Positions 62,501 through 62,873 of a stretch of DNA of 64,000 bases are shown here, one piece after another. Source of the stretch: Macrosoma leucophasiata (lineage: Eukaryota; Arthropoda; Insecta; Lepidoptera; Hedylidae); contig JAWQUS010000030.1 of NCBI GenBank assembly GCA_036365455.1, positions 1,240,001-1,304,000 of the forward strand. Direction: 5' to 3'. The notes under the pieces were generated by a model. That model was not told the origin of the DNA and did not search any database. It saw only the letters and a program-made list of their open reading frames with translations. Position 1 is the first letter of the stretch. Each line of letters starts with the position of its first letter. The position numbers were made by a program, and so were the translations under genes.

Positions 62501-62873
62501 AGGCCTCAGGAGTGGTAACGCATCTGTATTTTGACCTTGGTCTTCATGTGGATGTCTATAGGCTGCAGTCATCACTTAACATCAATGTGAACTGCATGCT
62601 TGTTTGCCACGTGAAGTACATAAAAAAAAGAACTGTAAATAGGCAAAGAATGGAGAATTACTGTTCCATGCTGACGTGTATATAGCTATAAATGTCGATA
62701 GTCATCTAGGCTTATCATACAATAATTCGATGATTAAAATTACAATGCAGCGAACTGTTTGATAATAAATTAAGACAAAAAAAAAACAAATGTCTCCATA
62801 CAGATAGGTCCACTACTTACAAATATATTTCAGTAATTATGGAGCCACGCAATTCTCCCATGCCGATACACAG
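3363..62873 (-). CDS. Plp: Pericentrin-like protein (PACT-domain centrosomal coiled-coil protein), 28-exon gene model
   Basis: The model joins 28 exons read right to left, each bounded by GT/AG-type sites, with every exon phase matching the next; the sum is 5,595 nt including a TGA stop at 3363-3365. Most of the protein is heptad-rich coiled coil with many Glu, Lys, Leu and Gln residues. The C-terminus carries a PACT domain: LESCRKALVWQKRYL in exon 25 and CVVGVLRLAYLVRRRL in exon 26 match the two conserved blocks of pericentrin and AKAP450, and exon 28 holds a Tyr-Leu-x-x-Leu-rich helix like the end of pericentrin. From the family, PACT targets the protein to centrioles and binds calmodulin, and the coiled coil scaffolds pericentriolar material. 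Oddities are four donor-spanning exon arrays and an antisense gene nested in one intron. The N-terminus is uncertain. Myomegalin or centrosomin is unlikely because PACT is present. Confidence 0.88.
3539..3684 (+). mobile_element. Tourist-like MITE, copy 1
   Basis: About 146 bp with inverted ends CCCCCTTATTCATAAACGTA and a flanking TTA duplication. Six relatives in this window define the family. Confidence 0.85.
3722..3900 (-). mobile_element. Metulj-like SINE, degenerate
   Basis: Reverse copy showing ACCCTGTAATAACTATCGCA and TCAATGTGAACTGCATGGAT, with the 5' half lost. Confidence 0.6.
4237..4714 (+). mobile_element. Metulj-like SINE interrupted by a family R element
   Basis: The outer repeat begins GGCAAACAAGAACGCAGTTC and ends GGAGCTCTACCACCA. 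At about 4329-4544 it is split by a shortened R element, with CCACTGC on both sides of the insertion. The insertion is therefore younger than this SINE copy. Confidence 0.72.
5320..5622 (+). mobile_element. CA...TG repeat (family R), copy 1
   Basis: About 300 bp from CAGAAAATATGTAATAATAC to TCCGGGGTGTG, apparently flanked by GTAATAG on both sides. A close relative lies at 18636 and a deleted one at 4329. It resembles a non-autonomous hAT-type element, but the terminal inverted repeat is weak. Confidence 0.65.
5699..5814 (-). CDS. Plp: Plp exon 27
   Basis: The exon has 116 nt, completes an Ala codon after GTGTACAG and ends one base into a codon at TCAG|GTAAGC. It encodes MSTYNGTPSRGAAPLRAGDP and RRAAPRDLRLHLPTSPS, a basic Pro/Ser/Ala-rich spacer as in the tail of pericentrins. 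A CA...TG repeat (5320-5622) inserted close by leaves the exon intact. Confidence 0.78.
5955..6165 (+). mobile_element. tRNA-derived SINE, family 1
   Basis: The core GCTTCAGTAGCTCAATTGGA has an A-box-like region and GCGAGTTCGAGTCTCGC a B-box, flanked by a shared GATTTGACAAATCGGGCAGG leader and a T/A-rich tail. It lies between Plp exons 26 and 27. Confidence 0.75.
6230..6330 (-). mobile_element. tRNA-derived SINE, family 2, partial
   Basis: In reverse it reads TAGTCCAGCGGTGTG (A-box side) and GCGGGTTCAATGCCC (B-box), the family seen at 24395, 40326 and 50909. Confidence 0.65.
6562..6699 (-). CDS. Plp: Plp exon 26: second half of the PACT domain
   Basis: The exon has 138 nt, completes the Lys codon from exon 25 after CTTGTGCAG and ends two bases into a codon at ATCGC|GTGAGC. 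It encodes CVALCVVGVLRLAYLVRRRL, the hydrophobic-basic second PACT block and expected second calmodulin-binding site, then QLRALAARALTLPPAATATA. Intron retention would end the protein at once with GCG TGA, so a shorter C-terminus is possible. Confidence 0.9.
7097..7183. mobile_element. Short foldback MITE (GGTTGCACCAAAAT ends)
   Basis: Inverted ends CGGTTGCACCAAAATATTT and AAATTTTGGTGCAACT, with internal mirrored AACTTTAAC blocks. It lies between exons 25 and 26. Related longer copies are at 42734 and 54804. Confidence 0.75.
7385..7548 (-). CDS. Plp: Plp exon 25: first half of the PACT domain
   Basis: The exon has 164 nt, enters in phase 0 after TTATCTGCAG and ends two bases into a Lys codon at TTCAA|GTGAGT. 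It encodes IRFLHGRCLRLESCRKALVW and QKRYLQRVLAGYAELERALR, matching the first PACT block of pericentrin and AKAP450 (Tyr-x-Lys-Phe/Tyr-Leu-Arg-Ala-Glu-Ser-x-Arg-Lys-Ala-Leu pattern), then a Pro/Ala linker and PRQHHPKRF. This basic amphipathic stretch is the expected first calmodulin-binding segment. If the intron is retained the next codon is TGA. Confidence 0.93.
8493..11545 (+). CDS. Unrecognised 240-residue protein with two membrane segments, nested antisense in a Plp intron
   Basis: Five exons join in phase: 8493-8533, 8970-9090, 9647-9794, 10277-10424 and 11281-11545 (stop TGA at 11543). Donors are GTAAGT, GTTAGT, GTTTCT and GTATGT; acceptors end TGATAG, TTTCAG, CACCAG and ATCCAG. The start ATG has an AGATGG context. 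Residues 1-115 are polar and charged, with no signal peptide. Membrane segments are predicted at about 123-145 (YLLCVWLAVLLLTHTLHC) and 178-207 (YPIALACVTGLLYSLYCVLY), with a short basic, aromatic loop between (RKFCQYFRTWTEDSWKH) and an acidic tail of about 33 residues. Cys and Tyr are frequent in the second segment. I do not recognise the family. The whole gene lies between Plp exons 24 and 25 on the opposite strand. The first two exons are the least certain. Confidence 0.75.
9415..9487 (+). repeat. Solo arm fragment of the snap-back family
   Basis: It contains ATTTTGGGAATTTGACATTC and TGGACTGAAACGG, identical in layout to the end of the right arm at 12820-12855. It lies in an intron of the nested plus-strand gene. 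Confidence 0.7.
10108..10211 (+). mobile_element. Metulj-like SINE, partial
   Basis: A 3' part only, from GTGTGATAGTGCTGAACACT to CTCTGCCACCAG, in an intron of the nested plus-strand gene. Confidence 0.65.
12359..12857. mobile_element. Large snap-back element with internal CAAAATGTCAAGTTCC subrepeats
   Basis: The left arm (12359-12530) and right arm (12731-12857) are inverted copies starting near CCGTTTCAGTCCAGAATGTC. Both are built from degenerate 15-17-bp subunits (CAAAATGTCAAGTTCC). A 200-bp unique centre separates them. Pieces of one arm recur at 9415-9485, 12265-12320 and 19367-19495. Confidence 0.8.
13077..13145 (-). CDS. Plp: Plp exon 24
   Basis: The exon has 23 codons, phase 0 at both ends, with acceptor GTTGTGCAG and a GTGAGT donor. 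It encodes TNTPRTHEVADATDAVTHDK and DQA, a polar linker. The 5.5-kb intron after it houses the complete antisense gene at 8493-11545. Confidence 0.8.
13423..13555 (-). CDS. Plp: Plp exon 23
   Basis: The exon has 133 nt, completes an Arg codon from exon 22 after CTTTTCAG and ends in phase 0 at CAC|GTAAGT. It encodes LKHESGVELVRAKELMNIQS and NTIAELERKLTAANARNKST. It is the last clear coiled-coil exon before the PACT part. Confidence 0.9.
13788..14362 (-). mobile_element. Jockey-type LINE 3' fragment
   Basis: A minus reading frame from 14342 to 14064 resembles the C-terminal end of Jockey reverse-transcriptase proteins: MATIRKIVNAPRYVRNSTIQ followed by RDLDIETIEQFIRRL matches the usual Ala-Pro-Trp-Tyr-Val-Arg-Asn...Asp-Leu pattern. 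It is followed by a GC-rich 3' segment to about 13788. The 5' end is missing, so it is a dead truncated copy inside the intron between exons 22 and 23. Confidence 0.75.
14515..14660. repeat. TTTA microsatellite plus interspersed repeat GGCGGACTTAATGCC
   Basis: A run of TTTA (14515-14546) leads into TTTAATGCACA...GGCGGACTTAATGCC...AGGCATTCTC, which recurs at 29630-29715 next to the exon-11 array. Confidence 0.65.
15505..16343 (-). repeat. Exon-22 tandem array: 122-bp units, open in all frames
   Basis: Seven copies of the 107-nt exon end are joined by a 15-nt filler (GTACAGCTGGGGGGG on the minus strand), giving a period of exactly 122 bp with filler starts at 15619, 15741, 15863, 15985, 16107 and 16229. 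The units appear identical. Because 122 leaves remainder two on division by three, the frame rotates and repeats every 366 bp; no stop occurs in any minus frame, nor in the long plus-strand reading frames. Six units add 732 nt, a multiple of three. The last copy has a different donor context (CAG|GTCGAA). The array could be intron, alternative-donor exon or retained coding sequence. Confidence 0.95.
16237..16421 (-). CDS. Plp: Plp exon 22 (founder copy of the 122-bp array)
   Basis: The exon has 185 nt, enters in phase 0 after CGTCACCAG and ends two bases into an Arg codon at CGCAG|GTACAG, matching exon 23. It encodes TENSERLKGEVSVLKCKLER and then ELQAAADAARARLHADLAAA. The last 107 nt recur six times downstream. 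Reading on to the terminal donor at 15504 would also keep the frame. Confidence 0.82.
16738..16896 (-). CDS. Plp: Plp exon 21
   Basis: The exon has 53 codons, phase 0 at both ends, with acceptor GAAACAG and donor GAG|GTTTGT. It encodes DASMIEMLKRRLESAMQAAG and then EAQDREQLLLRRLHQLQAQI. A second acceptor six bases upstream (TATACAG, exon end 16902) would add Lys-Gln in frame. Confidence 0.86.
17077..17169 (-). pseudogene. Decayed partial copy of Plp exon 20 in its own downstream intron
   Basis: Just after the exon 20 donor there are GTCAGG repeats (about 17130-17169). A diverged copy of the middle of exon 20 follows, reading ECRTALLRDEAERDN and then an immediate TGA. It differs from the functional exon (ECQTALLRYEAERDN) at a few positions and has lost the 3' half and donor. 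It looks like an older, dead version of the duplication seen in the other arrays. Confidence 0.75.
17170..17293 (-). CDS. Plp: Plp exon 20
   Basis: The exon has 124 nt, completes the Arg codon from exon 19 after GTGCTTCAG and ends in phase 0 at CTGCAG|GTCAGG. It encodes VREKASQECQTALLRYEAER and DNSARLQLLLEAHKDTADTL, regular coiled coil. A damaged copy of its first part lies in the following intron at 17077-17127. Confidence 0.86.
17688..18515 (-). repeat. Exon-19 tandem array: five donor copies, 140/154-bp units
   Basis: Five copies of the donor region (plus-strand AGCTACCTGG at 17821, 17961, 18101, 18255 and 18409) are spaced 140, 140, 154 and 154 bp. The 14-bp difference is two extra copies of a 7-bp GCCGGCT unit. 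Each unit holds most of exon 19, its donor and 30 nt of intron with GACGTCATCACGTCAAC. No acceptor is visible between copies and read-through meets TAG directly at the donor, so only the first donor can give an open product. The left end (17688-17815) has two shortened copies. Confidence 0.93.
18415..18543 (-). CDS. Plp: Plp exon 19 (founder copy of the 140/154-bp array)
   Basis: The exon has 129 nt. The acceptor at GTCCAG (18544-18545 on the plus strand) leaves one base that completes the codon from exon 18, and it ends two bases into an Arg codon at ACCAG|GTAGCT. It encodes SIQSTSSERASRLRGQRDRL and then LQLQLDTLHARLQDKDALVA. A nearer AG at 18535 would start in phase 0 and break the join. 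The donor is weak at +4 to +6, and its copy is repeated downstream. Confidence 0.78.
18545..18616. repeat. 36-bp tandem duplication at the exon 19 acceptor
   Basis: Two exact copies of a 36-bp unit (TGGACGATCTGCGATAGTAT and 16 further bases) lie directly against the exon 19 acceptor. On the minus strand each copy contains CTATCGCAG and ATTAACGTG, so the possible branch-site and pyrimidine region is doubled as well as the donor side. Confidence 0.9.
18636..18944 (+). mobile_element. CA...TG repeat (family R), copy 2
   Basis: Same family as 5320-5622, including the TACTACGTATAGAATGG and CAACAGTGAGGTTGC blocks and the TCCGAGGTGTG end. It sits in the intron 5' of Plp exon 19. Confidence 0.65.
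19367..19495 (+). repeat. Subunit cluster of the snap-back family
   Basis: About eight degenerate subunits of the GAAGTTGGCATTTTGAG type, ending GAGATGATACG as does the 12265-12320 cluster. There is no opposite arm, so it is a solo fragment. Confidence 0.65.
20348..20409 (-). CDS. Plp: Plp exon 18
   Basis: The exon has 62 nt, enters in phase 0 after TTTTACAG and ends two bases into an Asn codon at CCAA|GTAAGA. It encodes ILSASSDEPDDIPRLALNTS, an acidic, non-helical linker. It is short, but both sites are strong and the phases fit. Confidence 0.78.
20929..21215 (+). mobile_element. Interspersed repeat (GCGCATGGCC family), copy 2
   Basis: Closely similar to 43080-43370 but ends at AAGCTCCAGG, so it lacks the tail. 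It lies between Plp exons 17 and 18. Confidence 0.75.
21490..23360 (-). repeat. Exon-17 tandem array: 17 donor copies with nested 7-bp satellite
   Basis: Seventeen copies of the 69-nt end of exon 17 with its CAG|GTACAC donor are present, with junctions at 23290, 23177, 23071, 22944, 22831, 22718, 22591, 22485, 22372, 22273, 22167, 22040, 21941, 21835, 21729, 21616 and 21510. Unit lengths are 99, 106, 113 or 127 bp, which equals 99 plus multiples of seven, because the linker is a run of TACACAC on the minus strand. There is no acceptor in the units, so copies cannot splice to each other. No stop codon occurs in any of the three minus frames, so run-through is open. Exonic parts look essentially identical between copies. 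Confidence 0.94.
23290..23425 (-). CDS. Plp: Plp exon 17 (founder copy of the 99-127-bp array)
   Basis: The exon has 136 nt, completes an Arg codon after acceptor GTCCGCAG and ends in phase 0 at GAACAG|GTACAC. It encodes DQDIRQTSCELVSERRGARS and then AELERALRDQLNYSHTLDDH. The last 69 nt (23 codons) plus the donor are repeated sixteen more times downstream, each followed by a variable run of 7-bp TACACAC units. Confidence 0.85.
23525..23700. repeat. Interspersed repeat (CGTAGGCAGTG...GAGATA...CGCTCTACGAA), copy 1
   Basis: Paired with 25205-25382. The shared blocks are AACGTTATCTCTT/AGCGTTATCTCTT, ACGTAGGCAGTG and CGCTCTACGAA. No coding potential. Confidence 0.6.
24395..24650 (+). mobile_element. 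tRNA-derived SINE, family 2
   Basis: It starts CGACCCGGTTAGTCCAGCGG and has GTCGCGGGTTCG, then the family tail with TATACCTAGGGTGGGGCTGT. It carries an internal duplication around CAAATCGGTCATTTCTAGAC. Confidence 0.72.
24672..24782 (-). CDS. Plp: Plp exon 16
   Basis: The exon has 111 nt, completes the Arg codon from exon 15 and ends two bases into the next Arg codon at AAAG|GTAAGG. It encodes MREECNISELREKLRDKAER and QQLETELALLRDSLQ, continuous coiled coil. A tRNA-derived SINE lies directly downstream at 24395-24650. Confidence 0.87.
25205..25382. repeat. Interspersed repeat (CGTAGGCAGTG family), copy 2
   Basis: See the copy at 23525. Both lie in Plp introns in the same orientation. Confidence 0.6.
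25571..25782 (-). CDS. Plp: Plp exon 15
   Basis: The exon has 212 nt, enters in phase 0 after TTCCCCAG and ends two bases into an Arg codon at CAG|GTAACT. It encodes AFELAKAKLDVTELKGNLSQ, a Pro/Ala-rich break (AQTAPPAPPALQ), then REVERLTQEKAALTEQLLLV. The Pro/Ala break is encoded by C-runs, so the plus strand carries G-runs at 25645-25680. Confidence 0.88.
26344..28034 (-). CDS. Plp: Plp exon 14, 1.7-kb central coiled-coil exon
   Basis: This is the largest exon, 1,691 nt or about 564 residues, with acceptor ATTTACAG and a GTATGT donor in phase 0. It opens with an acidic, Ser-containing segment (TLSDIVSISEFDEQDLQ), followed by about 150 residues of low helix propensity (for example PRADSLPAHLTSTQNKDGYK) and then about 370 residues of unbroken coiled coil rich in Glu, Lys, Leu, Asn and Gln. 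A basic Ser/Pro break (SRSPSPRNKGGEERERR) near the end may be a phosphorylated hinge. Codon use is more AT-rich than in the small exons. Confidence 0.95.
28369..28548 (-). CDS. Plp: Plp exon 13
   Basis: The exon has 180 nt, completes a Cys codon begun in exon 12 and ends one base into a codon at a GTGAGT donor. It encodes NPKDKVIILERELSHAQSKM followed by regular heptads to KEEQLNELM. Confidence 0.9.
28857..29095 (+). mobile_element. Metulj-like SINE
   Basis: It runs from GGAAGTGGCAAACAAGCGTG to AGCTTTACCACCAG with a short internal deletion, between Plp exons 12 and 13. Confidence 0.75.
29319..29433 (-). CDS. Plp: Plp exon 12
   Basis: The exon has 115 nt, enters in phase 0 after TTTTACAG and ends one base into a Cys codon at a perfect GTAAGT donor. 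It encodes VERLKEELELKDKQLARLKQ and further coiled coil. Its phase-0 entry is compatible with exon 11 and with any number of 81-nt array exons. Confidence 0.88.
29630..29740. repeat. Interspersed repeat GGCGGACTTAATGCC, copy 2
   Basis: Same order of blocks as 14515-14660. It marks the outer boundary of the exon-11 array. Confidence 0.6.
29765..32043 (-). repeat. Exon-11 tandem array: 148/155-bp units with acceptor, 81-nt exon copy and donor
   Basis: Fifteen near-identical linkers separate exon copies: eleven or more units of 148 bp and three of 155 bp, which differ by one extra 7-bp GTGCAGT. Read on the minus strand, each unit has a pyrimidine-rich CCGCCTGCAG acceptor-like end, an 81-nt in-frame copy of the end of exon 11, and a CAG|GTACTG donor followed by a 67- or 74-nt linker. 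Reading through a linker meets TGA at once, so a copy adds coding sequence only if the linkers are spliced. The leftmost copy (to about 29765) is truncated and lacks a donor. Each linker also carries CACGTGACGTCAC. The rest of the array may simply be intron. Confidence 0.93.
31962..32126 (-). CDS. Plp: Plp exon 11 (founder copy of the 148/155-bp array)
   Basis: The exon has 55 codons, phase 0 at both ends, with acceptor TCTCGGCAG and donor TCGCAG|GTACTG. It encodes coiled coil starting EVRAERDVLQARMSEQALRI and continuing SSLSARLQQQRNDAHALAHS. Its last 81 nt (27 codons) are copied again and again immediately downstream in 29765-31961. Only this copy has the unique 5' part and a strong ordinary acceptor. 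Confidence 0.86.
34089..34123. repeat. (TTTGAG)n microsatellite
   Basis: About five perfect 6-bp units. Confidence 0.9.
34810..35045 (+). mobile_element. Metulj-like SINE
   Basis: It runs from GGAAGTGGCAAACAAGCTTG to GGAGCTCTACCACC in the 17-kb intron. Confidence 0.75.
35195..35465 (+). mobile_element. Metulj-like SINE, diverged subfamily
   Basis: It has the same layout with many substitutions, including GGCGGCAGACAGATTAGG in place of the usual GCGGCAAGTATATTAGG. Confidence 0.7.
35520..35745 (+). mobile_element. tRNA-derived SINE, family 1, intact tRNA-like fold
   Basis: At 35632-35706 the 7-bp ends GACTTCA and TGAAGTC pair as an acceptor stem, and GCTC/GAGC and CTGG/CCAG pair as D and anticodon stems. 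An inverted scrap of the same tail precedes it (35565-35597). Confidence 0.75.
36085..36139. repeat. 20-bp perfect inverted repeat with 15-nt loop
   Basis: ATAGTCTGCCGGCCAATATT at 36085-36104 is the exact reverse complement of 36120-36139, forming a long perfect hairpin. Confidence 0.95.
37150..37680 (+). mobile_element. Diverged Metulj-like SINE carrying a nested tRNA-like SINE
   Basis: The outer ends (AAGCATGCAGTTTTATGCAG; CTTCCCACCAG) are split by a minus-strand tRNA-like SINE at 37268-37552. Confidence 0.65.
37268..37552 (-). mobile_element. tRNA-derived SINE, family 3
   Basis: In reverse the head reads GTAGCCTAG and TCCTGGGTTCGATTCCCGGG, a strong B-box. The body ends GTAACTTCACGCCTGTAATC on the plus strand. 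Copies are also at 39236 and 42998. Confidence 0.75.
37950..38620 (+). mobile_element. Decayed non-LTR retrotransposon endonuclease fragment
   Basis: Broken plus-strand frames show apurinic-endonuclease landmarks of LINEs: a CFTEHWL-like block near 38000, KKRVIIYGDFNINLLEETPT near 38250 (the Gly-Asp-Phe-Asn motif), then SATCIDNIF and LSSDHCGQL across stops and frame shifts up to about 38480. The clade is not decided. It is a pseudogene. Confidence 0.72.
38865..39009 (+). mobile_element. Tourist-like MITE, copy 2
   Basis: Same inverted ends as the 3539 copy, flanked by TTA on both sides. Confidence 0.85.
39236..39457 (-). mobile_element. tRNA-derived SINE, family 3, decayed
   Basis: Same layout with point changes in the B-box (ATCGAATCCAG on the plus strand). 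Confidence 0.68.
39682..39810 (+). mobile_element. Tourist-like MITE, copy 3
   Basis: Same family, with an internal deletion of about 17 bp. The right flank no longer shows the duplication. Confidence 0.83.
40326..40490 (+). mobile_element. tRNA-derived SINE, family 2
   Basis: The best copy: ACCCGGTTTGTCCAGCGGTG, GCAGGTTCGATCCCGCACCG, then TATACCTAATGTGGGGCTGT. Confidence 0.78.
41003..41059 (-). CDS. Candidate alternative first coding exon inside the 17-kb Plp intron
   Basis: Nineteen codons from an ATG (41057-41059 on the plus strand) to a GTGAGT donor encode MFLWAHFKGYLGMGLPDLT, ending in phase 0. Exon 11 starts in phase 0, so a transcript starting here could continue into exon 11 in frame and make an N-terminally short Plp. 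The peptide does not look like coiled coil. It might instead be the first exon of an unrelated nested transcript, or chance. Confidence 0.35.
41525..41685 (-). mobile_element. Metulj-like SINE, partial
   Basis: Reverse copy from CCCCGTAATAACTATCACAG to AACTGCATGCTTTTTTGCCA. Confidence 0.65.
41757..41912 (+). mobile_element. tRNA-derived SINE, family 1, variant
   Basis: The core is GACTACGGTAGCTCAATTGA with a better B-box (GGGTTCAAGTCCC) and compensating end changes (GACTACG versus CGAAGTC). Confidence 0.72.
42487..42716 (-). mobile_element. Metulj-like SINE
   Basis: Reverse copy from GGTGGTAGAGCTCCAGGTGC to the GTTTGTCACTTCATGACATT end, with a small internal loss. Confidence 0.75.
42734..42873. 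mobile_element. Foldback MITE (AGCCTGGGTTGCACC ends)
   Basis: Inverted ends AGCCTGGGTTGCACC and GGTGCCACCCAGGCT, with an internal mirrored pair around CTAACTTTAACAGATTTCTT. A solo right half of the same family is at about 43705-43756. Confidence 0.8.
42998..43640 (-). mobile_element. tRNA-derived SINE, family 3, split by another repeat
   Basis: Outer pieces 42998-43078 and 43441-43640 are one SINE. A 360-bp repeat ending GCCCAGCAGTGGGACGTATA is inserted between them. Confidence 0.75.
43080..43438 (+). mobile_element. Interspersed repeat with LINE-like tail (GCGCATGGCC family), copy 1
   Basis: It runs from GCGCATGGCCCAGCGGCTGG through GGAGGGCACGTTAAGCCGTC to CCCAGCAGTGGGACG, a tail shared by many lepidopteran LINE ends. 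Confidence 0.75.
44248..45082. mobile_element. hAT-like non-autonomous element with 23-bp perfect TIRs and 8-bp TSD
   Basis: Both ends are perfect 23-bp inverted repeats starting GGTGCGTTCCCCGTGGTCAC and are flanked by the direct repeat GTCAATGC (44240-44247 and 45083-45090). The inverted similarity continues for over 100 bp, including ATTGTCGATAA. The 8-bp duplication points to the hAT superfamily. A Metulj-like SINE (44684-44965) sits inside. Confidence 0.85.
44684..44965 (+). mobile_element. Metulj-like SINE inside the hAT-like element
   Basis: A complete copy from GAAAGTGGCAAACAAGCATG to GGAGCTCTACCACCAG, inserted in the hAT-like element at 44248-45082. Confidence 0.8.
45420..45683 (+). 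mobile_element. Metulj-like SINE
   Basis: It runs from TATGGAAGTGGCAAACAAGC to GGAGCTCTGCCACCA, with a 25-bp internal gap. Confidence 0.78.
46496..46552. repeat. 19-bp inverted repeat, one mismatch
   Basis: AGAACTTACGAATCGTGGA pairs with TCCACGATTCATAAGTTCT across a 19-nt loop. Confidence 0.93.
46768..46945 (+). mobile_element. Metulj-like SINE, degenerate
   Basis: A diverged 5' half (GGCAATCAAGCATGCAGCTC) is joined to a short 3' remnant (GGAACTCTAGCACCAG). Confidence 0.6.
47838..48202. repeat. Interspersed repeat with inverted ends (AAGGTTCCGTAGT)
   Basis: The ends AAGGTTCCGTAGT and ACTACGGAACCCT are near-inverted copies. Inside is a CTGT microsatellite (47894-47913). The class is not decided. 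Confidence 0.65.
49480..49695 (-). CDS. Plp: Plp exon 10, with Gly/Pro-rich G-run linker
   Basis: The exon has 72 codons, phase 0 at both ends, with acceptor GTCGGCAG and a GTATGT donor. After an acidic start it encodes a Gly/Ala/Pro linker from repeated runs of seven Gs on the coding strand (49596-49660), then a helix (EALGRAEGAARKRIADLEMQ). A 17 kb intron follows before exon 11. Confidence 0.84.
49807..50370 (+). mobile_element. Composite of three broken Metulj-like SINE pieces
   Basis: Pieces start at about 49807, 49972 and 50220. The middle one carries a poly-C run of about 16 at 50099-50114. The cluster lies between Plp exons 9 and 10. Confidence 0.6.
50436..50573 (-). CDS. Plp: Plp exon 9
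   Basis: The exon has 46 codons, phase 0 at both ends, with acceptor CCGGCAG and a GTATGT donor. It encodes WLEERIARSAAALERAHETC followed by a short Cys/Ser/Pro break and a basic end (SLRDHRKHSLQNV). The break suggests a hinge between coiled-coil blocks. Confidence 0.82.
50909..51070 (+). mobile_element. tRNA-derived SINE, family 2, internally deleted
   Basis: It starts CGACCCGGTTAGTCCACCGG with the middle of the tRNA-like head missing and an intact tail. It ends about 90 bp from Plp exon 8. Confidence 0.72.
51160..51519 (-). CDS. Plp: Plp exon 8
   Basis: The exon has 120 codons, phase 0 at both ends, after CATATCAG and before a GTAAGT donor. It encodes continuous coiled coil (EQLEAQAREMNQLINDLETR, then further Glu/Lys/Leu heptads) with a Cys-x-x-Cys element (VVCVKCGQEEDRYSELLDK) near its end. 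It is one of the longest uninterrupted helical exons in the 5' half. Confidence 0.9.
52649..52696 (-). CDS. Plp: Plp exon 7, 48-nt micro-exon (possible cassette)
   Basis: Sixteen codons in phase 0 at both ends lie between an acceptor ending GTGTGACAG and a perfect GTAAGT donor. They encode MRDLRRPRCRCGPLAR, a basic, Cys-containing peptide quite unlike the surrounding acidic coiled coil. Because both ends are phase 0, it could be included or skipped without a frameshift. Its reality rests on the two splice sites. Confidence 0.5.
53096..53131. repeat. 15-bp perfect inverted repeat
   Basis: AGTAGGCGAATAACT and AGTTATTCGCCTACT are separated by six bases, in the intron between exons 6 and 7. Confidence 0.93.
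53955..54160 (-). mobile_element. tRNA-derived SINE, family 1
   Basis: Reverse copy containing GGCGAGACTCGAACTCGCGG and GCTCTTCCAATTGAGCTACT, in the intron between exons 6 and 7. Confidence 0.75.
54804..54936. mobile_element. Foldback MITE (GGCTGGGTCGTACCA ends)
   Basis: Third copy of the family, with inverted ends and the shared internal CTAACTTTAACGGATTTCTT block. It ends about 50 bp from Plp exon 6. Confidence 0.8.
54990..55157 (-). CDS. Plp: Plp exon 6
   Basis: The exon encodes 56 codons in phase 0 at both ends, with acceptor AACTCAG and donor GAG|GTATCG. The product is a charged coiled coil (EEQAGEREAERDEFARRLAD). It is strongly GC-rich against AT-rich flanks, as are most exons of this gene. 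Confidence 0.86.
56482..56627 (-). mobile_element. Tourist-like MITE, copy 4
   Basis: Same family in opposite orientation, flanked by TTA on both sides. Confidence 0.85.
56708..56998 (-). mobile_element. Metulj-like SINE
   Basis: Reverse full-length copy from GGTGGTAGAGCTCCAGTGAC to GCTTGTTTGCCACTTTTATT and a poly-A-like tail. Confidence 0.8.
57210..57470. mobile_element. tRNA-derived SINE, family 1, head-to-head palindromic pair
   Basis: A reverse copy (57210-57322) is followed directly by an inverted partial copy (57329-57470), giving a palindrome centred near 57362. It is probably a foldback insertion product. Confidence 0.72.
58525..58645 (-). CDS. Plp: Plp exon 5
   Basis: The exon has 121 nt, takes one base to finish a Gly codon and ends in phase 0 at a CAG|GTCAGT donor. 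Its first half is a Gly/Pro-rich low-complexity linker (CGSPPPRPAGPPGSP) and its second half returns to helix (ALAADLDAALRDRDDLHQQ). Confidence 0.8.
58706..58956. mobile_element. Foldback element next to Plp exon 5
   Basis: Inverted ends of 27 bp with one mismatch start TGCCGAAGCTACGCGACGG, and mirrored GTAAACA/TGTTTAC flank them. The centre has further short mirrored pieces. No coding capacity is seen and the class is not decided. Confidence 0.75.
59237..59352 (-). CDS. Plp: Plp exon 4
   Basis: The exon has 116 nt, enters in phase 0 after GTGACAG and leaves two bases into a codon at GAAGG|GTCCGT. It encodes an Ala/Glu/Leu-rich helix (EEAVSEGLAREGELRAQLEA). A second possible donor, GTGAGG, lies inside it, but that would leave phase 0 and break the join to exon 5. 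Confidence 0.8.
59690..60180 (-). mobile_element. RTE-type LINE 3' fragment, copy A
   Basis: A minus reading frame carries the typical C-terminus of lepidopteran RTE-like reverse-transcriptase proteins: VFDQCVLPVMTYGTETWSLT, then IAHRIARLKWQWAGHIARRT and GRPPTRWTDDLVKVAGNRWM. The open frame extends beyond the homology to 60264, but those extra residues come from flanking DNA. It is 5'-truncated. Confidence 0.85.
60222..60289. repeat. Two overlapping perfect hairpins sharing CTCT
   Basis: Hairpin A pairs 60222-60235 with 60241-60254; hairpin B pairs 60251-60267 with 60273-60289. They share 60251-60254 and so cannot both form fully. They lie at the outer border of the RTE fragment. Confidence 0.92.
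60334..60478 (-). mobile_element. Tourist-like MITE, copy 5
   Basis: Same family in opposite orientation, flanked by TAA on both sides, which fits a TWA target rule. Confidence 0.84.
60675..61255 (-). mobile_element. RTE-type LINE 3' fragment, copy B, rearranged
   Basis: A second, more damaged copy of the same 3' end (60675-61060) is followed by an out-of-order piece (61085-61250) that reads in the opposite sense and includes the VFDQCVLPVMTYGT region. This suggests 5' inversion during insertion or a later rearrangement. It ends just before Plp exon 3. Confidence 0.75.
61285..61394 (-). CDS. Plp: Plp exon 3
   Basis: The exon has 110 nt, enters with two bases that complete a Lys codon from exon 2 and leaves in phase 0 at AAAG|GTATT. 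It encodes a short helix (MLESSQVQITELVDNLDMKQ) followed by a Cys-x-x-Cys pair in NCENCEMLRK. Both phases match the neighbouring exons. Confidence 0.82.
61680..61939 (-). CDS. Plp: Plp exon 2
   Basis: The exon of 260 nt follows an acceptor ending TTCCAG and ends at a GTGACT donor, one base into a codon. It begins with an acidic, Ser/Pro-rich stretch (SLEEDSRPSSPNLTQNTS), then KHVHFAPELDSILAALDED, and ends in a predicted helix rich in Leu, Glu and Arg that starts the coiled-coil part. The low-complexity start is typical of a disordered N-terminal region. Confidence 0.82.
62081..62226 (-). mobile_element. Tourist-like MITE, copy 6
   Basis: Same family in opposite orientation, flanked by TTA on both sides, in the intron between exons 1 and 2. 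Confidence 0.85.
62347..62633 (-). mobile_element. Metulj-like SINE
   Basis: Reverse full-length copy between Plp exons 1 and 2. Confidence 0.8.
62821..62873 (-). CDS. Plp: Plp exon 1 (most 5' exon seen; possible initiator)
   Basis: This 53-nt stretch ends at a perfect GTAAGT donor and leaves two bases that complete a Leu codon with exon 2. An ATG read from 62861 sits in a strong context (GGCATGG) and encodes MGELRGSIITEIYL before the junction. An in-frame TAA lies just upstream of the proposed acceptor at 62874. The ATG may therefore be the true start, with leader sequence continuing to the right, or this may be an internal exon. The support is phase and donor quality only. Confidence 0.5.
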
